Part shown: positions 17,505 to 26,880 of the stretch, piece after piece
Numbering within the stretch: position 1 is the stretch's first letter
How the letters are laid out: each line of letters begins with the position of its first letter
Source: Maritalea myrionectae DSM 19524
GTDB taxonomy: Bacteria > Pseudomonadota > Alphaproteobacteria > Rhizobiales > Devosiaceae
Length of the DNA: 64,000 nt
Direction: 5' to 3'
Assembly (NCBI RefSeq): GCF_000423365.1
Contig: NZ_AUHV01000003.1
Span: forward strand, 124,001 to 188,000
The notes under the pieces: generated by a model
What the model was told of the DNA's origin: nothing
The model's input: only the letters and a program-made list of their open reading frames with translations
The model's database searches: none
Made by a program: the position numbers and the translations under genes

Positions 17505-17867
17505 TTAAGCGCAAATCAAGGCATGAGCGCTTTTGTCTACATCATGGCCAGCCAGAGGAACGGCACATTATATGTGGGCGTGACCAATGATCTGGTGCGG
17601 CGCGTGTGGGAGCATCGCGAAGGCCAGGTGGATGGCTTCACCAAGCAACATGATGTGAAAATGCTCGTCCATTACGAGCAGCACGACAATTTCGAAAGCG
17701 CCATCACGCGCGAAAAGACGCTGAAAAAGTGGAACCGCAAGTGGAAGCTAAACCTTGTTGAAAAGGGTAATCCAAATTGGACTGACCTTTATGATGTGGT
17801 GTGCCAATAGTCCCACCTGGTTTCCCGACATTTTGTCCTCGCGCCAGACGGTCGAGCGAGAATGACG
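17474..17867 (+). mobile_element. Candidate GIY-YIG/palindrome unit
   Basis: The left end is a CGTCAT-hairpin-ATCCAG palindrome (17474-17504); the right end is a reverse-oriented relative (CTGG at 17817 to GAATGACG at 17867). The GIY-YIG gene fills the interior, so both outer ends read inward as CGTCAT. A truncated second unit ends at 17296-17368 and a 102-base unit with the same end types but no gene is at 9601-9702. Mobility is inferred from this comparison; no target duplication was established. Confidence 0.4.
17523..17810 (+). CDS. GIY-YIG family nuclease
   Basis: A 95-residue single-domain GIY-YIG protein. FVYIMASQRNGTLYVGVTND carries the YI...YVG pattern that corresponds to the GIY and YIG strands, followed by the conserved Arg-Arg and the HREG helix, and EKTLKKWNRKWKLNLVE, typical of the COG2827/UPF0213-like group. 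These small proteins resemble the catalytic domain of UvrC and homing nucleases; biological roles of the stand-alone forms are mostly unknown. The ATG has AAGG upstream. It is bracketed by inverted palindromes and has a broken sister copy 440 bases to the left, suggesting a mobile unit. Confidence 0.88.
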   Translation: MSAFVYIMASQRNGTLYVGVTNDLVRRVWEHREGQVDGFTKQHDVKMLVHYEQHDNFESAITREKTLKKWNRKWKLNLVEKGNPNWTDLYDVVCQ

Positions 17868-17902
17868 GCGGTGGATGCGGGCAGCCCGTTCCCCTTCCCC
17901 GA

Positions 17903-18094
17903 CGTCACCCTCGGGCTTGACCCGAGGGTCCATGATGAGCTGGCCACGCAGGAAATGGGCATGTTCCCCAAATTGTTGAATACTGCTTGTGTAGAGATGC
18001 GGAACTGAAAGCGAAGCGGACGTTAGCGCATCTCGCGCACCTTGCGGCAAGTGGAACGGCGTCATGGATACTCGGGTCAAGCCCGAGCATGACG
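17903..18094. repeat. Convergent palindrome pair around 130 non-coding bases
   Basis: Forward copy 17903-17933 (CGTCAC, stem CCTCGGG/CCCGAGG, GTCCAT) and reverse copy 18064-18094 (ATGGAT, stem CTCGGG/CCCGAG, ATGACG). The interior 17934-18063 holds no open frame of note. Confidence 0.75.
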
Positions 18095-18469
18095 ACTGGT
18101 ATGTGGTCGCAAAATGCGCAATAAAAGCAACTTTAGGTTGAAACATGATATCACACACAAATATTCAGTTCCGCAACCAATTGCAATCAACCCACTGAAA
18201 AACCGAAATAACTTCACCCACCAAAAATCCAGCCACGCGTTGCACCACCATACCTCCCCCAAAAACTTATCCCCGCCCCCAAAACCCGTGGTAAAATGGC
18301 GCCATCTTCTGCCCCACGCGGTTGTTGACGGACAACGGGGTATATCTGTTTCCCTGTCGCGCAGTCGGCAGGATGCCGAGAACCGACGCAAACAAAGCGA
18401 TCGCATTCCCCTTCTGCCGGGCCAGCCTGTCCGGCGAGAGGACAGAAAATGCGATCGTAGCGACCGCTA

Positions 18470-18660
18470 TCGGCCCTCCAATTGGCGGGGGTGCCGGGGT
18501 AGTGAGCGTAGCGAACGACGGCGGCGCGTAATAATGCCGGGGGTGCTCGGCAGCCACGCGGCGTGAGCGCGTAAACTGCGAGCGTAGCGACCGCTGTCGG
18601 CCCTCCCATTATGGCGGGGGTGCCGGGGACGGGAGCGAAGCGACCGGTGGCGGCAATAAA
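18470..18660 (+). repeat. GC-rich ~50-bp repeats, locus 2
   Basis: Irregular copies of GGCGGGGGTGCCGGGG followed by GAGCGnAGCGA-type sequence and GGCGGC, seen at about 18484, 18535 and 18613. They are the reverse complement of the array after metA and match the array at 19192. More decayed than the other two loci. Confidence 0.65.
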
Positions 18661-19009
18661 CAGACGAATGAAGAAGCGGTTGGTGGGTCGGACGCGACGC
18701 ACCGCGCCTTTGATTTGATTGCGCCCGACACCGAGGGCGGGCCATCCGGTGCAACGCATCGGGGCGGCCGGGACTATTGGGTCAGCACCCCGCATAATCA
18801 GACCAAAACGCGAAAAACGCCGCTGGCGCGAGACGTGAACGGTCTCAATTCTCTGCGCAGCCACGAGCCCCGAAACGTCTCGTGCCCCGCAAACCTTGTC
18901 CCCTGAATGCATGTCGCATGTCAGGCGCTTTGGTGTGTCTGCGCGAATGTGCGCGGAAGCGGCAATGAAAATCCATCAACGTGCTGGCAAGGCACATCCG
19001 CCCCCACTA

Positions 19010-19138
19010 CGTCATTGCAAGACTTGATCTTGCAATCCATTTGAGTTGTCGGCTTGTAGGAGTTGCAGAGGTAAATATGCCACAGCTTCAGCAAGTCGAC
19101 AGGTGAAATGGACCCCAAGATCAAGTCTTGGGGTGACG
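19010..19138. repeat. Convergent palindrome pair around 66 non-coding bases
   Basis: Forward copy 19010-19042 (CGTCAT, stem TTGCAAGA/TCTTGCAA, ATCCAT) and reverse copy 19109-19138 (TGGAC, stem CCCCAAGA/TCTTGGGG, TGACG). Same convergent geometry as 9601-9702 and 17903-18094. Confidence 0.75.
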
Positions 19139-19191
19139 GCGGAGGGTGTGGCTTGTGGCGCGGAAAGCATTGGCGCGTGGCACGAGTCGGC

Positions 19192-19344
19192 GGGGATGCC
19201 GAGGTAGCGAACGCAGTGAGCGACGGCGGCACGTAAAATGCCGGGGATGCCGGGGACGAGAACGAAGTGACCGGTGGCGGCGCGTAATAATGCCGGGGAT
19301 GCCGGGGTAGCGAACGCAGTGAGCGACGGCGGCGCGTAAAAAAA
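19192..19344 (+). repeat. Tandem GC-rich ~51-bp repeat array, locus 3
   Basis: Three units beginning GGGGATGCC start at 19192, 19243 and 19295 (periods 51 and 52), each ending GGCGGC(A/G)CGTAAAA or GCGTAATAA. The last unit runs directly into the A7 tract that is the T-run of the ferredoxin terminator on the minus strand, mirroring the arrangement after metA. Confidence 0.8.
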
Positions 19345-19371
19345 GCCCCCATAAGCGCATACGCCGGGGGC
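19338..19371 (-). terminator. Terminator downstream of the fpr-ferredoxin genes
   Basis: On the minus strand GCCCCC (19371-19366), a 15-base loop and GGGGGC (19350-19345) are followed by seven T residues (19344-19338). It lies 107 bases after the ferredoxin stop, behind two further hairpins: a 12-bp perfect stem at 19433-19459 and GGCGCA/TGCGCC at 19401-19416. Confidence 0.8.
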
Positions 19372-19478
19372 ACCTAAACAAGGCTTGGGCGGCCCAGCCC
19401 GGCGCACTTTTGCGCCGCGCCCGCGCAGGTTAGCTGATCGGTGCAAAGCACCGATCAGCGCTCAACCGTGAGCGAGAA

Positions 19479-19810
19479 TCATGCAACCTCGGCGTCGGGC
19501 TTTGCGCTCGGCGCCAGAGACACTTTTAATCCATCGAGCTCTTCGCTCATCAGAATTTGGCAGGAAAGACGAGAATTGTCCTTCACATCCGGCACCATGT
19601 CGAGCATGTCCTCCTCCTCGTCCGAGGCGGCGTGGAGTTTGTCCTGCCAGTCGGGATCAACAAACACATGGCACGTTGCACAGGCACATGCGCCACCGCA
19701 TTCGGCTTTGATGGGCAAGCCCCAATCGCGGATCACTTCCATGACGCGCCAGCCTTCCAGCGCTTCCAGCTCATGTTCCTTGCCATTATGGTCGGTGACG
19801 TAAATATGCA

Positions 19811-19811
<1 letters not shown>
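19479..19811 (-). CDS. 2Fe-2S ferredoxin, adrenodoxin type
   Basis: A 110-residue plant/adrenodoxin-type ferredoxin. Ligand cysteines lie in ECGGACACATCHVFVDPDW and in RLSCQILMSEELDGL, the usual C-x5-C-x2-C and distant C pattern. Its start overlaps the stop of the ferredoxin reductase gene (TAATG), so the two proteins are made together. Position at the end of the sulfate-reduction gene cluster suggests that it carries electrons from the reductase to sulfite reductase, though a general role in Fe-S assembly or other redox chains is possible. Confidence 0.88.
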
Positions 19812-20839
<1,028 letters not shown>

Positions 20840-20916
20840 TTATTCACTCACTTCGTGTCTTATTCCAGGCGCTGGACCGCCTGCGGTTTAAAGGGTGCTG
20901 GACCACCCCAAAAAGA

Positions 20917-22197
20917 TTATTTCACCCGCCGCAAGAAAGGGCGTGTGCCCGCGGGCACCTCAATGTCGCGGCCTGTGGGCTGCATAAACACCGAAACACC
21001 TGCAATGGCATCGTTTTCTAGTGCGTTTCGCGTTGGTCCGTCAACAACCACCAGGCTGTCAAAGCCGCACCGGCGCAAAAACTGCACCTGGTCGGTCAAT
21101 ATGTCGCCCCGGGCGCGCAGTTCGCCGTCAAAGCCATATCGCTCGCGCAACAGGCGGGCAGAGGAATATCCCCGACCATCAGCGAATTTGGGAAACTCAA
21201 CCGCAATCGCCGCAAAGCGATGCACATCGTCCCCAATTTCATGCACATCATCGCCGGGCTGCACAATCAGGCCAAGCGCCCCATTATTGCCCACCAAACG
21301 ATCTTTGTGCTCAATATATAAGGAAAACGGCATAAAGACATGATCAAGATCAATCAATGCGTCATCGTCTGCAAGATCACGCCATTGATCTTCAACAAAT
21401 TGACCGTCCTTAAAAAGCGTCTTCATGCTCTGTCCCTTGGCCTGCGGCTTTGCGATCTTGCCGCTCACATCAAAATGAATTCCACATTCGGTTTTGTCGC
21501 GCCCACGCCAGCGACCGGAACGAGGGTCCTCCCCCTCCTTCACCATCGAGGTACACGGCGCACAACCGATAGACAAATAGCCCACATTAAACAAGGGATG
21601 TGGCGGTAAATCATGCTCGGCGCGATAGGCTTTCACATCCTCAAAATCCCAATAGGCCAACGGGTTGACCTTGATGCGCTCATCGCTGGTCAATTCAAAA
21701 TGCGGCAGCACCCCGCGATCATTGGTTTGGAAGCGTTTGCGCCCAGTCACCCAGCCGCCATAGGCCTTCAATGCCGCATCCAATGGCTCGGTTTTGCGAA
21801 TGTGGCAGCAGCTATCAGGATCGGTTTGCCAAAGGTCGCCCTTGGGATCAAACCGCGCCAAGTCGCTGGTATCTGGCTCCAAAAAGCGCACATTGGTCAG
21901 GCCCAAGCGCTGCTTCATGGTCTCGACATATTCAAGCGTTTCGGGGAAATGCTTTCCCGTCTCTAAAAACAGCACTTCTTGATGCGGATTGATCTGCGCC
22001 ACCATATGCAGCAACACAGAAGAATCTGCGCCGAAAGAAGAGACCATCGCGATGGGGTGCGACGTCAATTCTTCCAGCGCAAAGCGCAACACGCTCAGCG
22101 CGTCACGCTCATCGAACATGCCATTCAAGGCAACCAATTGAAGATCGCTCAGGCGTTCCTTGGGTACAAAGGCTTGCGCGGCGTTGGCATTAGCCAT
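20917..22197 (-). CDS. cysH: APS reductase fused to DUF934 (CysH-DUF934)
   Basis: A 426-residue fusion. Residues 1-250 are an assimilatory adenylylsulfate reductase: PP-loop SSFGADSSVLLH, the Cys130-Cys131 pair (SCCHIRKTEPLD) and Cys212/Cys215 (GCAPC) that bind a 4Fe-4S cluster, and the catalytic Cys238 in ECGIH. Residues from about 258 (MKTLFKDGQFVEDQWR) to the end are a complete DUF934 domain, with FADGRGYSSARLLRERYGF. These are normally separate neighbouring genes. The start at 22197 is set by GGAGG six bases upstream; it overlaps the end of cysI by eight bases. The 4Fe-4S cysteines indicate APS rather than PAPS as substrate. Confidence 0.92.
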   Translation of the reverse strand: MANANAAQAFVPKERLSDLQLVALNGMFDERDALSVLRFALEELTSHPIAMVSSFGADSSVLLHMVAQINPHQEVLFLETGKHFPETLEYVETMKQRLGLTNVRFLEPDTSDLARFDPKGDLWQTDPDSCCHIRKTEPLDAALKAYGGWVTGRKRFQTNDRGVLPHFELTSDERIKVNPLAYWDFEDVKAYRAEHDLPPHPLFNVGYLSIGCAPCTSMVKEGEDPRSGRWRGRDKTECGIHFDVSGKIAKPQAKGQSMKTLFKDGQFVEDQWRDLADDDALIDLDHVFMPFSLYIEHKDRLVGNNGALGLIVQPGDDVHEIGDDVHRFAAIAVEFPKFADGRGYSSARLLRERYGFDGELRARGDILTDQVQFLRRCGFDSLVVVDGPTRNALENDAIAGVSVFMQPTGRDIEVPAGTRPFLRRVK

Positions 22198-23833
22198 AAA
22201 GCGCCTCCTTGAATGGGGCTTCGCCCAAACGGCGGAACGCATCGAGGAAGGGCTCGTCGGCGTTTTCGCGCTGATCCATATATACGTTCAACAGCTTTTC
22301 AAGCGCGTCAGGCACTTCATCACCGGTCACACCACGGCCCAGAATATTGCCAACAGCGGCCTGCTCGGTAGCATCGCCACCCACTGTGATCTGATAAAGC
22401 TCAGTGCCTTTTTTCTCCACGCCAAGAATACCGATATGGCCCACATGGTGGTGACCACAAGCGTTGATGCAGCCGGAAATTTTGACTTTCAGCTCACCAA
22501 ATTCGTTTTCACGATCCGCGAAACGCTTGGCAATATCCTGCGCAATCGGAATAGAACGGGCATTGGCCAAGGCACAATAATCAAGACCCGGGCAAGCGAT
22601 GATGTCAGAGATCAAGCCCGCATTGCCCTCAGCCAAGCCGATTTCAACCAAACGCTCATAAATGGCGCGCACGTCAGACTTTTTCACATGCGGCAGCACC
22701 AAGTTCTGCTCATGGCTGACGCGCAGCTCATCAAAGCTAAACTCGCGGGCCAATTCGGCAATGGCATCCATTTGCGCGTCGCTGGCGTCACCCGGCACCT
22801 CGCCCACCGATTTCAAAGAAATGGTGATGGAAGTGTAGCCCGGCTGGCGGTGCTTAAACAGGTTGCGCTTCAAGAACTTCGCATATTGCGCATTCTCCAA
22901 CGCATGCTGCTCCGCATCCAACACATCATCAGCATCAGCGGCGAATGGCGGGGCGGCGAAATAGGTTGAAATCCGGTCCAGCTCGTCCTGCGGCAGGGTC
23001 AACACCCCGTCCTTGAGTTGCGCAAACTCGGCTTCAACTTCTTCGCGGATTTGCTCGATGCCAGTTTCGTGCACCAAAATCTTGATCCGCGCTTTATATT
23101 TGTTGTCGCGACGACCATGCAGATTGTAAACACGCAAAATCGCTTCCAGATAGGCCAGCAAATCTTCGTGCGGCACAAAATCATTGATTTCCTTGGCGAC
23201 CATCGGTGTGCGGCCCAAACCGCCGCCCACAAAGACGCGCCAGCCAACCTGACCGTCCTTCTCATTGGCCATCAAGCCAATATCATGGAACTTCACTGCG
23301 GCGCGGTCTTGCTGTGCGCCGGTGATGGCGATTTTGAACTTGCGCGGCAAGAAAGAGAATTCCGGGTGCAAGCTCGACCATTGGCGAATGATCTCAGCCA
23401 CAGGGCGCGGATCGATAATCTCGTCATGGGCTGCCCCAGCAAACTGGTCAGTCGTCACATTACGAATGCAGTTGCCCGAAGTTTGAATGGCGTGCATTTC
23501 GACTTCTGCCAATTCCTCGAGAATTTTCGGCACATCCTGCAGTTTCGGCCAGTTATATTGGATATTCTGCCGCGTGGTGAAGTGGCCATAGCCACGGTCA
23601 TAGGTGCGGGCAATATGCGCCAATTTGTGCATCTGGCGCGAGTTCAGCGTGCCATAAGGCACTGCAACCCGCAACATATAGGCGTGCAATTGCAGATAAA
23701 GACCATTCATCAAACGCAATGGGCGGAACTGATCTTCTGTCAATTCCCCAGCCACACGACGCTTTACTTGGTCCGAAAACTGTTCTGTACGCTCGCGCAC
23801 AAAGGCGGCGTCAAATTCATCATAGCGATACAT
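22190..23833 (-). CDS. cysI: Sulfite reductase, ferredoxin-type siroheme protein (CysI)
   Basis: A 547-residue nitrite/sulfite reductase family protein. It has two ferredoxin-like repeats, TRQNIQYNW, and the siroheme/4Fe-4S ligands in CPGLDYC and SGCINACGHHHVGHIG. It reduces sulfite to sulfide in the cytoplasm. No CysJ flavoprotein is present; the downstream FNR and ferredoxin are the likely electron donors. The ATG at 23833 (GAGG six bases upstream) is preferred to an upstream GTG. It overlaps the preceding DUF2849 gene by 14 bases. A nitrite reductase role is less likely in this cys context. Confidence 0.9.
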   Translation of the reverse strand: MYRYDEFDAAFVRERTEQFSDQVKRRVAGELTEDQFRPLRLMNGLYLQLHAYMLRVAVPYGTLNSRQMHKLAHIARTYDRGYGHFTTRQNIQYNWPKLQDVPKILEELAEVEMHAIQTSGNCIRNVTTDQFAGAAHDEIIDPRPVAEIIRQWSSLHPEFSFLPRKFKIAITGAQQDRAAVKFHDIGLMANEKDGQVGWRVFVGGGLGRTPMVAKEINDFVPHEDLLAYLEAILRVYNLHGRRDNKYKARIKILVHETGIEQIREEVEAEFAQLKDGVLTLPQDELDRISTYFAAPPFAADADDVLDAEQHALENAQYAKFLKRNLFKHRQPGYTSITISLKSVGEVPGDASDAQMDAIAELAREFSFDELRVSHEQNLVLPHVKKSDVRAIYERLVEIGLAEGNAGLISDIIACPGLDYCALANARSIPIAQDIAKRFADRENEFGELKVKISGCINACGHHHVGHIGILGVEKKGTELYQITVGGDATEQAAVGNILGRGVTGDEVPDALEKLLNVYMDQRENADEPFLDAFRRLGEAPFKEALYG

Positions 23834-24125
23834 AGTCAGCCTCACTCAAATGCTGGCGGCCATAGGTGCCGACGGTTGGGCCATTGGCGCGAATTTGTTC
23901 GCGCAAACGGTTGGTTTGCACCAATTGATTGTCGTGCTTTTCAACCGGAATGGCTTCAAGGCTAACCACCTTGTCCTTTTTGGCTGCAGCCGCCAAAAGC
24001 TCATCAACTTCCGGCGCTTTATCTTCAAAAATTTGCGCTTGCTGCAAATCCATGCCCCAGCGATCTTTGCCGTAAAAATATACGACGGCGCCGGACAAAA
24101 GCTCATTGCCTGTAATTACTTTCAT
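23820..24125 (-). CDS. DUF2849 protein of the sulfite reductase operon
   Basis: A 101-residue soluble protein starting MKVITGNELLSGAVVYF and containing WGMDLQQAQIFED, the pattern of DUF2849. The family is found almost only between cysG and cysI in alphaproteobacteria, as here, so it probably helps sulfite reductase assembly, siroheme insertion or electron delivery; its biochemical role is unknown. It starts eight bases after cysG and overlaps cysI. Confidence 0.88.
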   Translation of the reverse strand: MKVITGNELLSGAVVYFYGKDRWGMDLQQAQIFEDKAPEVDELLAAAAKKDKVVSLEAIPVEKHDNQLVQTNRLREQIRANGPTVGTYGRQHLSEADYVSL

Positions 24126-24133
24126 TGCCCCAC

Positions 24134-25531
24134 CTATGCCACTTGCAATGTTTGAGGCAGTTGCGCCTCAAATTGTTGCCAATTGCCGCTAGCAATCGCT
24201 TCACCGATGAAAACGATCGCCGGCCCTTCGGCCAATTGTTCTTTTAATTGTTCCGCGCCCGCCAAAGTGCCCAAATGACGGGTGCTGTTTTCACGGCCCG
24301 CATTGACCACAACACCCACCGGGGTTGAGCCTGCCAAACCGTGGGAAATCAAATCATTGGCCACATCTGCCAAGATCGACTTGCCCATATAAATGCCCAA
24401 TGAAATGCCGGACTTTGCCAGGCTCGCCCAATGAGTCACCACTTGACTGTCAGCGCCATGGGCTGTTGCAAATACGATGCCTGAAGAAACATTGCGCAAT
24501 GTAACAGCGGTTTCGCTGTCAGCCGCCGCGGCCAGGGCCGAGGTAATGCCTGGCACAATGTCGAAATCCACATTGTTGGCCCGCAAATGCGCAATTTCCT
24601 CGCCTGCCCGACCAAAGATCATCGGATCGCCAGACTTCAACCGCACCACGCGCTTGCCCTGCTTGGCCAAGTCGACCAGCATCTGATTGATGCGCTTTTG
24701 GGTGAAGGAGTGACGGCCTTTGGCTTTACCAACAGCAATGCGCTCCGCATCACGACGGCCCATCTCCACAATGGCGTCTGGCACCAATTGATCATGCACG
24801 ATGACATCCGCGCTTTGCAGCACACGCTGAGCACGAAGGGTCAGCAAATCTTCTGCCCCCGGGCCTGCGCCCACTAAATGAACAAAGCCATCGCCCTCGG
24901 CACGCGCTTGCATCAGCCAATCCGCAAACATGTGCGCATCTTGGTCCTCATCATCAGCGACCAAACGTTCAAACTTCGGCGATGCCAAGAGATCCTGATA
25001 GAATTTCCGTCGTTGGTCGCCTGAATGAATGGTGCGCTCAACCTTATGGCGCAACCCACCTGTAAATTTCACGATTTTCCCCAAAGACAGTGGCAACAAG
25101 GCTTCGATTTTGGCCCGCACCATCCGCGCCATAACCGGTGCTTCACCTTCAGATGAAATCGCAACGGACAATGGCGCCCGGTCCACTATGGCAGGGGTAT
25201 AAAAATCGCATTCTTCAGGTTTATCGACCACATTGAGTGGAATGCGATGCGCTTTGGCAGCGGCCTTGGCCAAATCCGCGTCTGGCCCTTCATCACCTGA
25301 AAAAACCATCGCCGCACCGTCAAGAATCGCATCCGTGAAAGGCTGTTCCAGCACGGTGACGTCCAAACCGCTAAAATCAGCAAAGATTTTGCGTGCAACC
25401 ACAATGGTGTGGGCATCGGTTTTCGCCGCCAAGCGGGCCTTTGCCAACGCTTCGGGGCCACCACCGGCAATCACTATTTTTTTGCCCCGCACCTTCATCG
25501 ATACTGGGAAAATGCCAAGTTTGGTCATCAT
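24134..25531 (-). CDS. cysG: Siroheme synthase (CysG)
   Basis: A 465-residue two-domain enzyme. Residues 1 to about 210 are the NAD-dependent precorrin-2 dehydrogenase/ferrochelatase (KIVIAGGGPEALAKARLA, Rossmann glycines; FYTPAIVDRAPLSVAISSEG). Residues 215 to 460 are the SAM uroporphyrinogen-III methyltransferase (VHLVGAGPGAEDLLTLRA, VRLKSGDPMIFGRAGEE, VVPGITSALAAA). Together they make siroheme for CysI. It is the first gene of the operon cysG-DUF2849-cysI-cysH/DUF934, probably with fpr and ferredoxin at the end. GAGG precedes the ATG, and an AT-rich inverted repeat lies upstream. Confidence 0.93.
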   Translation of the reverse strand: MMTKLGIFPVSMKVRGKKIVIAGGGPEALAKARLAAKTDAHTIVVARKIFADFSGLDVTVLEQPFTDAILDGAAMVFSGDEGPDADLAKAAAKAHRIPLNVVDKPEECDFYTPAIVDRAPLSVAISSEGEAPVMARMVRAKIEALLPLSLGKIVKFTGGLRHKVERTIHSGDQRRKFYQDLLASPKFERLVADDEDQDAHMFADWLMQARAEGDGFVHLVGAGPGAEDLLTLRAQRVLQSADVIVHDQLVPDAIVEMGRRDAERIAVGKAKGRHSFTQKRINQMLVDLAKQGKRVVRLKSGDPMIFGRAGEEIAHLRANNVDFDIVPGITSALAAAADSETAVTLRNVSSGIVFATAHGADSQVVTHWASLAKSGISLGIYMGKSILADVANDLISHGLAGSTPVGVVVNAGRENSTRHLGTLAGAEQLKEQLAEGPAIVFIGEAIASGNWQQFEAQLPQTLQVA

Positions 25532-25591
25532 CGTGCCTCGCTTATTTCTTCCCTTAAAATAAATGAGGCATGATCTATTGCCAAGCTACTG

Positions 25592-25613
25592 AAATAAAAT
25601 AGCTTTTTTATTT
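25592..25613. promoter_or_regulatory. Inverted repeat upstream of the cys operon
   Basis: AAATAAAA (25592-25599) and TTTTATTT (25606-25613) form a perfect 8-bp inverted repeat with a six-base centre, about 60-80 bases upstream of the cysG ATG. It could be an operator for a sulfur regulator; AT-rich palindromes can arise by chance, so this is tentative. Confidence 0.35.
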
Positions 25614-25656
25614 CCCCTTTCGCAGGCAAAAGGAGAAAAGACAACCCAAAAAGAAA

Positions 25657-25691
25657 GGGGCGGTGAGCATTTAAAACTCACAATCCGCCCC
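25657..25691 (-). terminator. Terminator of the second ferredoxin gene
   Basis: GGGGCGG (25657-25663) and CCGCCCC (25685-25691) form the outer stem with an inner GTGAG/CTCAC pair; on the minus strand it is followed by TTTCTTTTT. It separates the ferredoxin gene from the cys operon. Confidence 0.75.
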
Positions 25692-25747
25692 ATTTATAGA
25701 ATTTTTGCGCCAAATGACGATTTTAGGAATGAAATTCCAAACCAGAC

Positions 25748-26080
<333 letters not shown>

Positions 26081-26152
26081 TTATCTCTGATCAGCCGCCA
26101 TATAGCGCTCTCACGCGTTCATGACAACCTCAATGGGGCGAGATAAGTGCGG

Positions 26153-26533
26153 CTATTCGCCTAAGATATCGTCGATAAACTGGAGTGTGTAGGCCACAGA
26201 CTGGGCAAGCTGATCATAAATCTTGTCAATTTGCCCCCACTCTTCGCGCAAATCAATCTCAGCCGCACCGCTTAACTCGGCAATTGCCCCGGCACCAACA
26301 CCCAACGAGGCAGACCGCATAGAATGCAAGGCAATCGTAAGGTTTGGCAACAGGCGGGCTTTGGCCCAATCTGGCTCGAATTTGCGCAATTGCGTCCGAT
26401 AGAGCTGTAAGATTTCGCTCTCGAGGTTTTTGTTGCCCATGGTCTGCCGTGCTAAAAACGCCAGATCGATTGCACGTCGCGGCGACTTCGCCATTGGGTC
26501 CACTAATGTGCCATGATCAAATGCTAACTCAGC
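26153..26533 (-). CDS. Hpt-domain-like protein (histidine phosphotransfer)
   Basis: An approximately 126-residue helical protein. RAIDLAFLARQTMGNKNLESEIL is the helix-A region seen in Hyphomicrobiales Hpt proteins, and ALHSMRSASLGVGAGAIAEL resembles the Hpt phosphorylation motif HxxKGxSxxxGA, with the candidate phospho-His in LHSM and Arg in place of Lys. The GTG at 26533 is preferred because GAGGAG lies nine bases upstream; a GTG at 26569 would add 12 residues. It is divergent from the GPR-like gene, with a CtrA box between them, so a role in a cell-cycle phosphorelay is plausible but unproven. Confidence 0.7.
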   Translation of the reverse strand, partial: AELAFDHGTLVDPMAKSPRRAIDLAFLARQTMGNKNLESEILQLYRTQLRKFEPDWAKARLLPNLTIALHSMRSASLGVGAGAIAELSGAAEIDLREEWGQIDKIYDQLAQSVAYTLQFIDDILGE

Positions 26534-26656
26534 CACGGACTTTAACTCCTCGCAAACTAAACTATCCACAACATATCAAACAAGGTTGAATCAAGCTTTA
26601 AAGCCTGTAAGTTGCCGATTGGCATAAACATTTTAAATTGTTGGCACTCTTGCGCG

Positions 26657-26671
26657 TTAACTAATTTTTAA
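26657..26671. promoter_or_regulatory. CtrA binding site (TTAA-N7-TTAA)
   Basis: TTAA-CTAATTT-TTAA is a perfect match to the CtrA consensus, placed between the divergent Hpt-like gene and the GPR-like gene. CtrA is the cell-cycle master regulator of alphaproteobacteria. The distance to the GPR-like ATG is about 210 bases and to the hpt start about 120 bases, so it could act on either. Confidence 0.6.
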
Positions 26672-26880
26672 TAAAAATGTCTCGATCACCTTCATTTGGT
26701 GTATAAAGGCATGATACCAACGTTCGGCGGCGTTGGGTACTGTGGCCCAAAATGCATTATTGTTTTAATGCTTTACCAAGTTCCGGAGGACGCTCCGGCT
26801 GTGTTATTTTGCACAAAACTTGCCTCAGCTCACCCTAAAGTTCGCCGGGCATTGTGCGGACGCAAAAGGTAGTATTGAGT

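Larger units (their letters stand above)
17811..19478. other. 1.7-kb non-coding repeat-rich region
   Basis: No convincing coding sequence. Contents in order: the right end of the GIY-YIG unit (to 17867), a convergent palindrome pair (17903-18094), AT-rich unique sequence to about 18290, a long imperfect hairpin with arms CGATCGCATT/AATGCGATCG (about 18399-18459), GC-rich ~50-bp repeats (18470-18660), unique sequence to 19000, a second convergent palindrome pair (19010-19138), a second tandem array (19192-19344) and the hairpin-rich 3' region of the ferredoxin gene. Long open frames here are products of high GC content. Confidence 0.7.

Noticed and set aside
17868-19440. Several long open frames on both strands in the repeat-rich region
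   Set aside because: They run through palindromes and GC-rich repeats, overlap on both strands, have no ribosome sites and give Arg/Pro/Ala-rich translations without domain patterns.
20840-20916. Two small hairpins with GCTGGAC loops as a terminator between cysH/DUF934 and the ferredoxin reductase
   Set aside because: Stems are only about five base pairs with at most TTT after them, too weak to end the operon.
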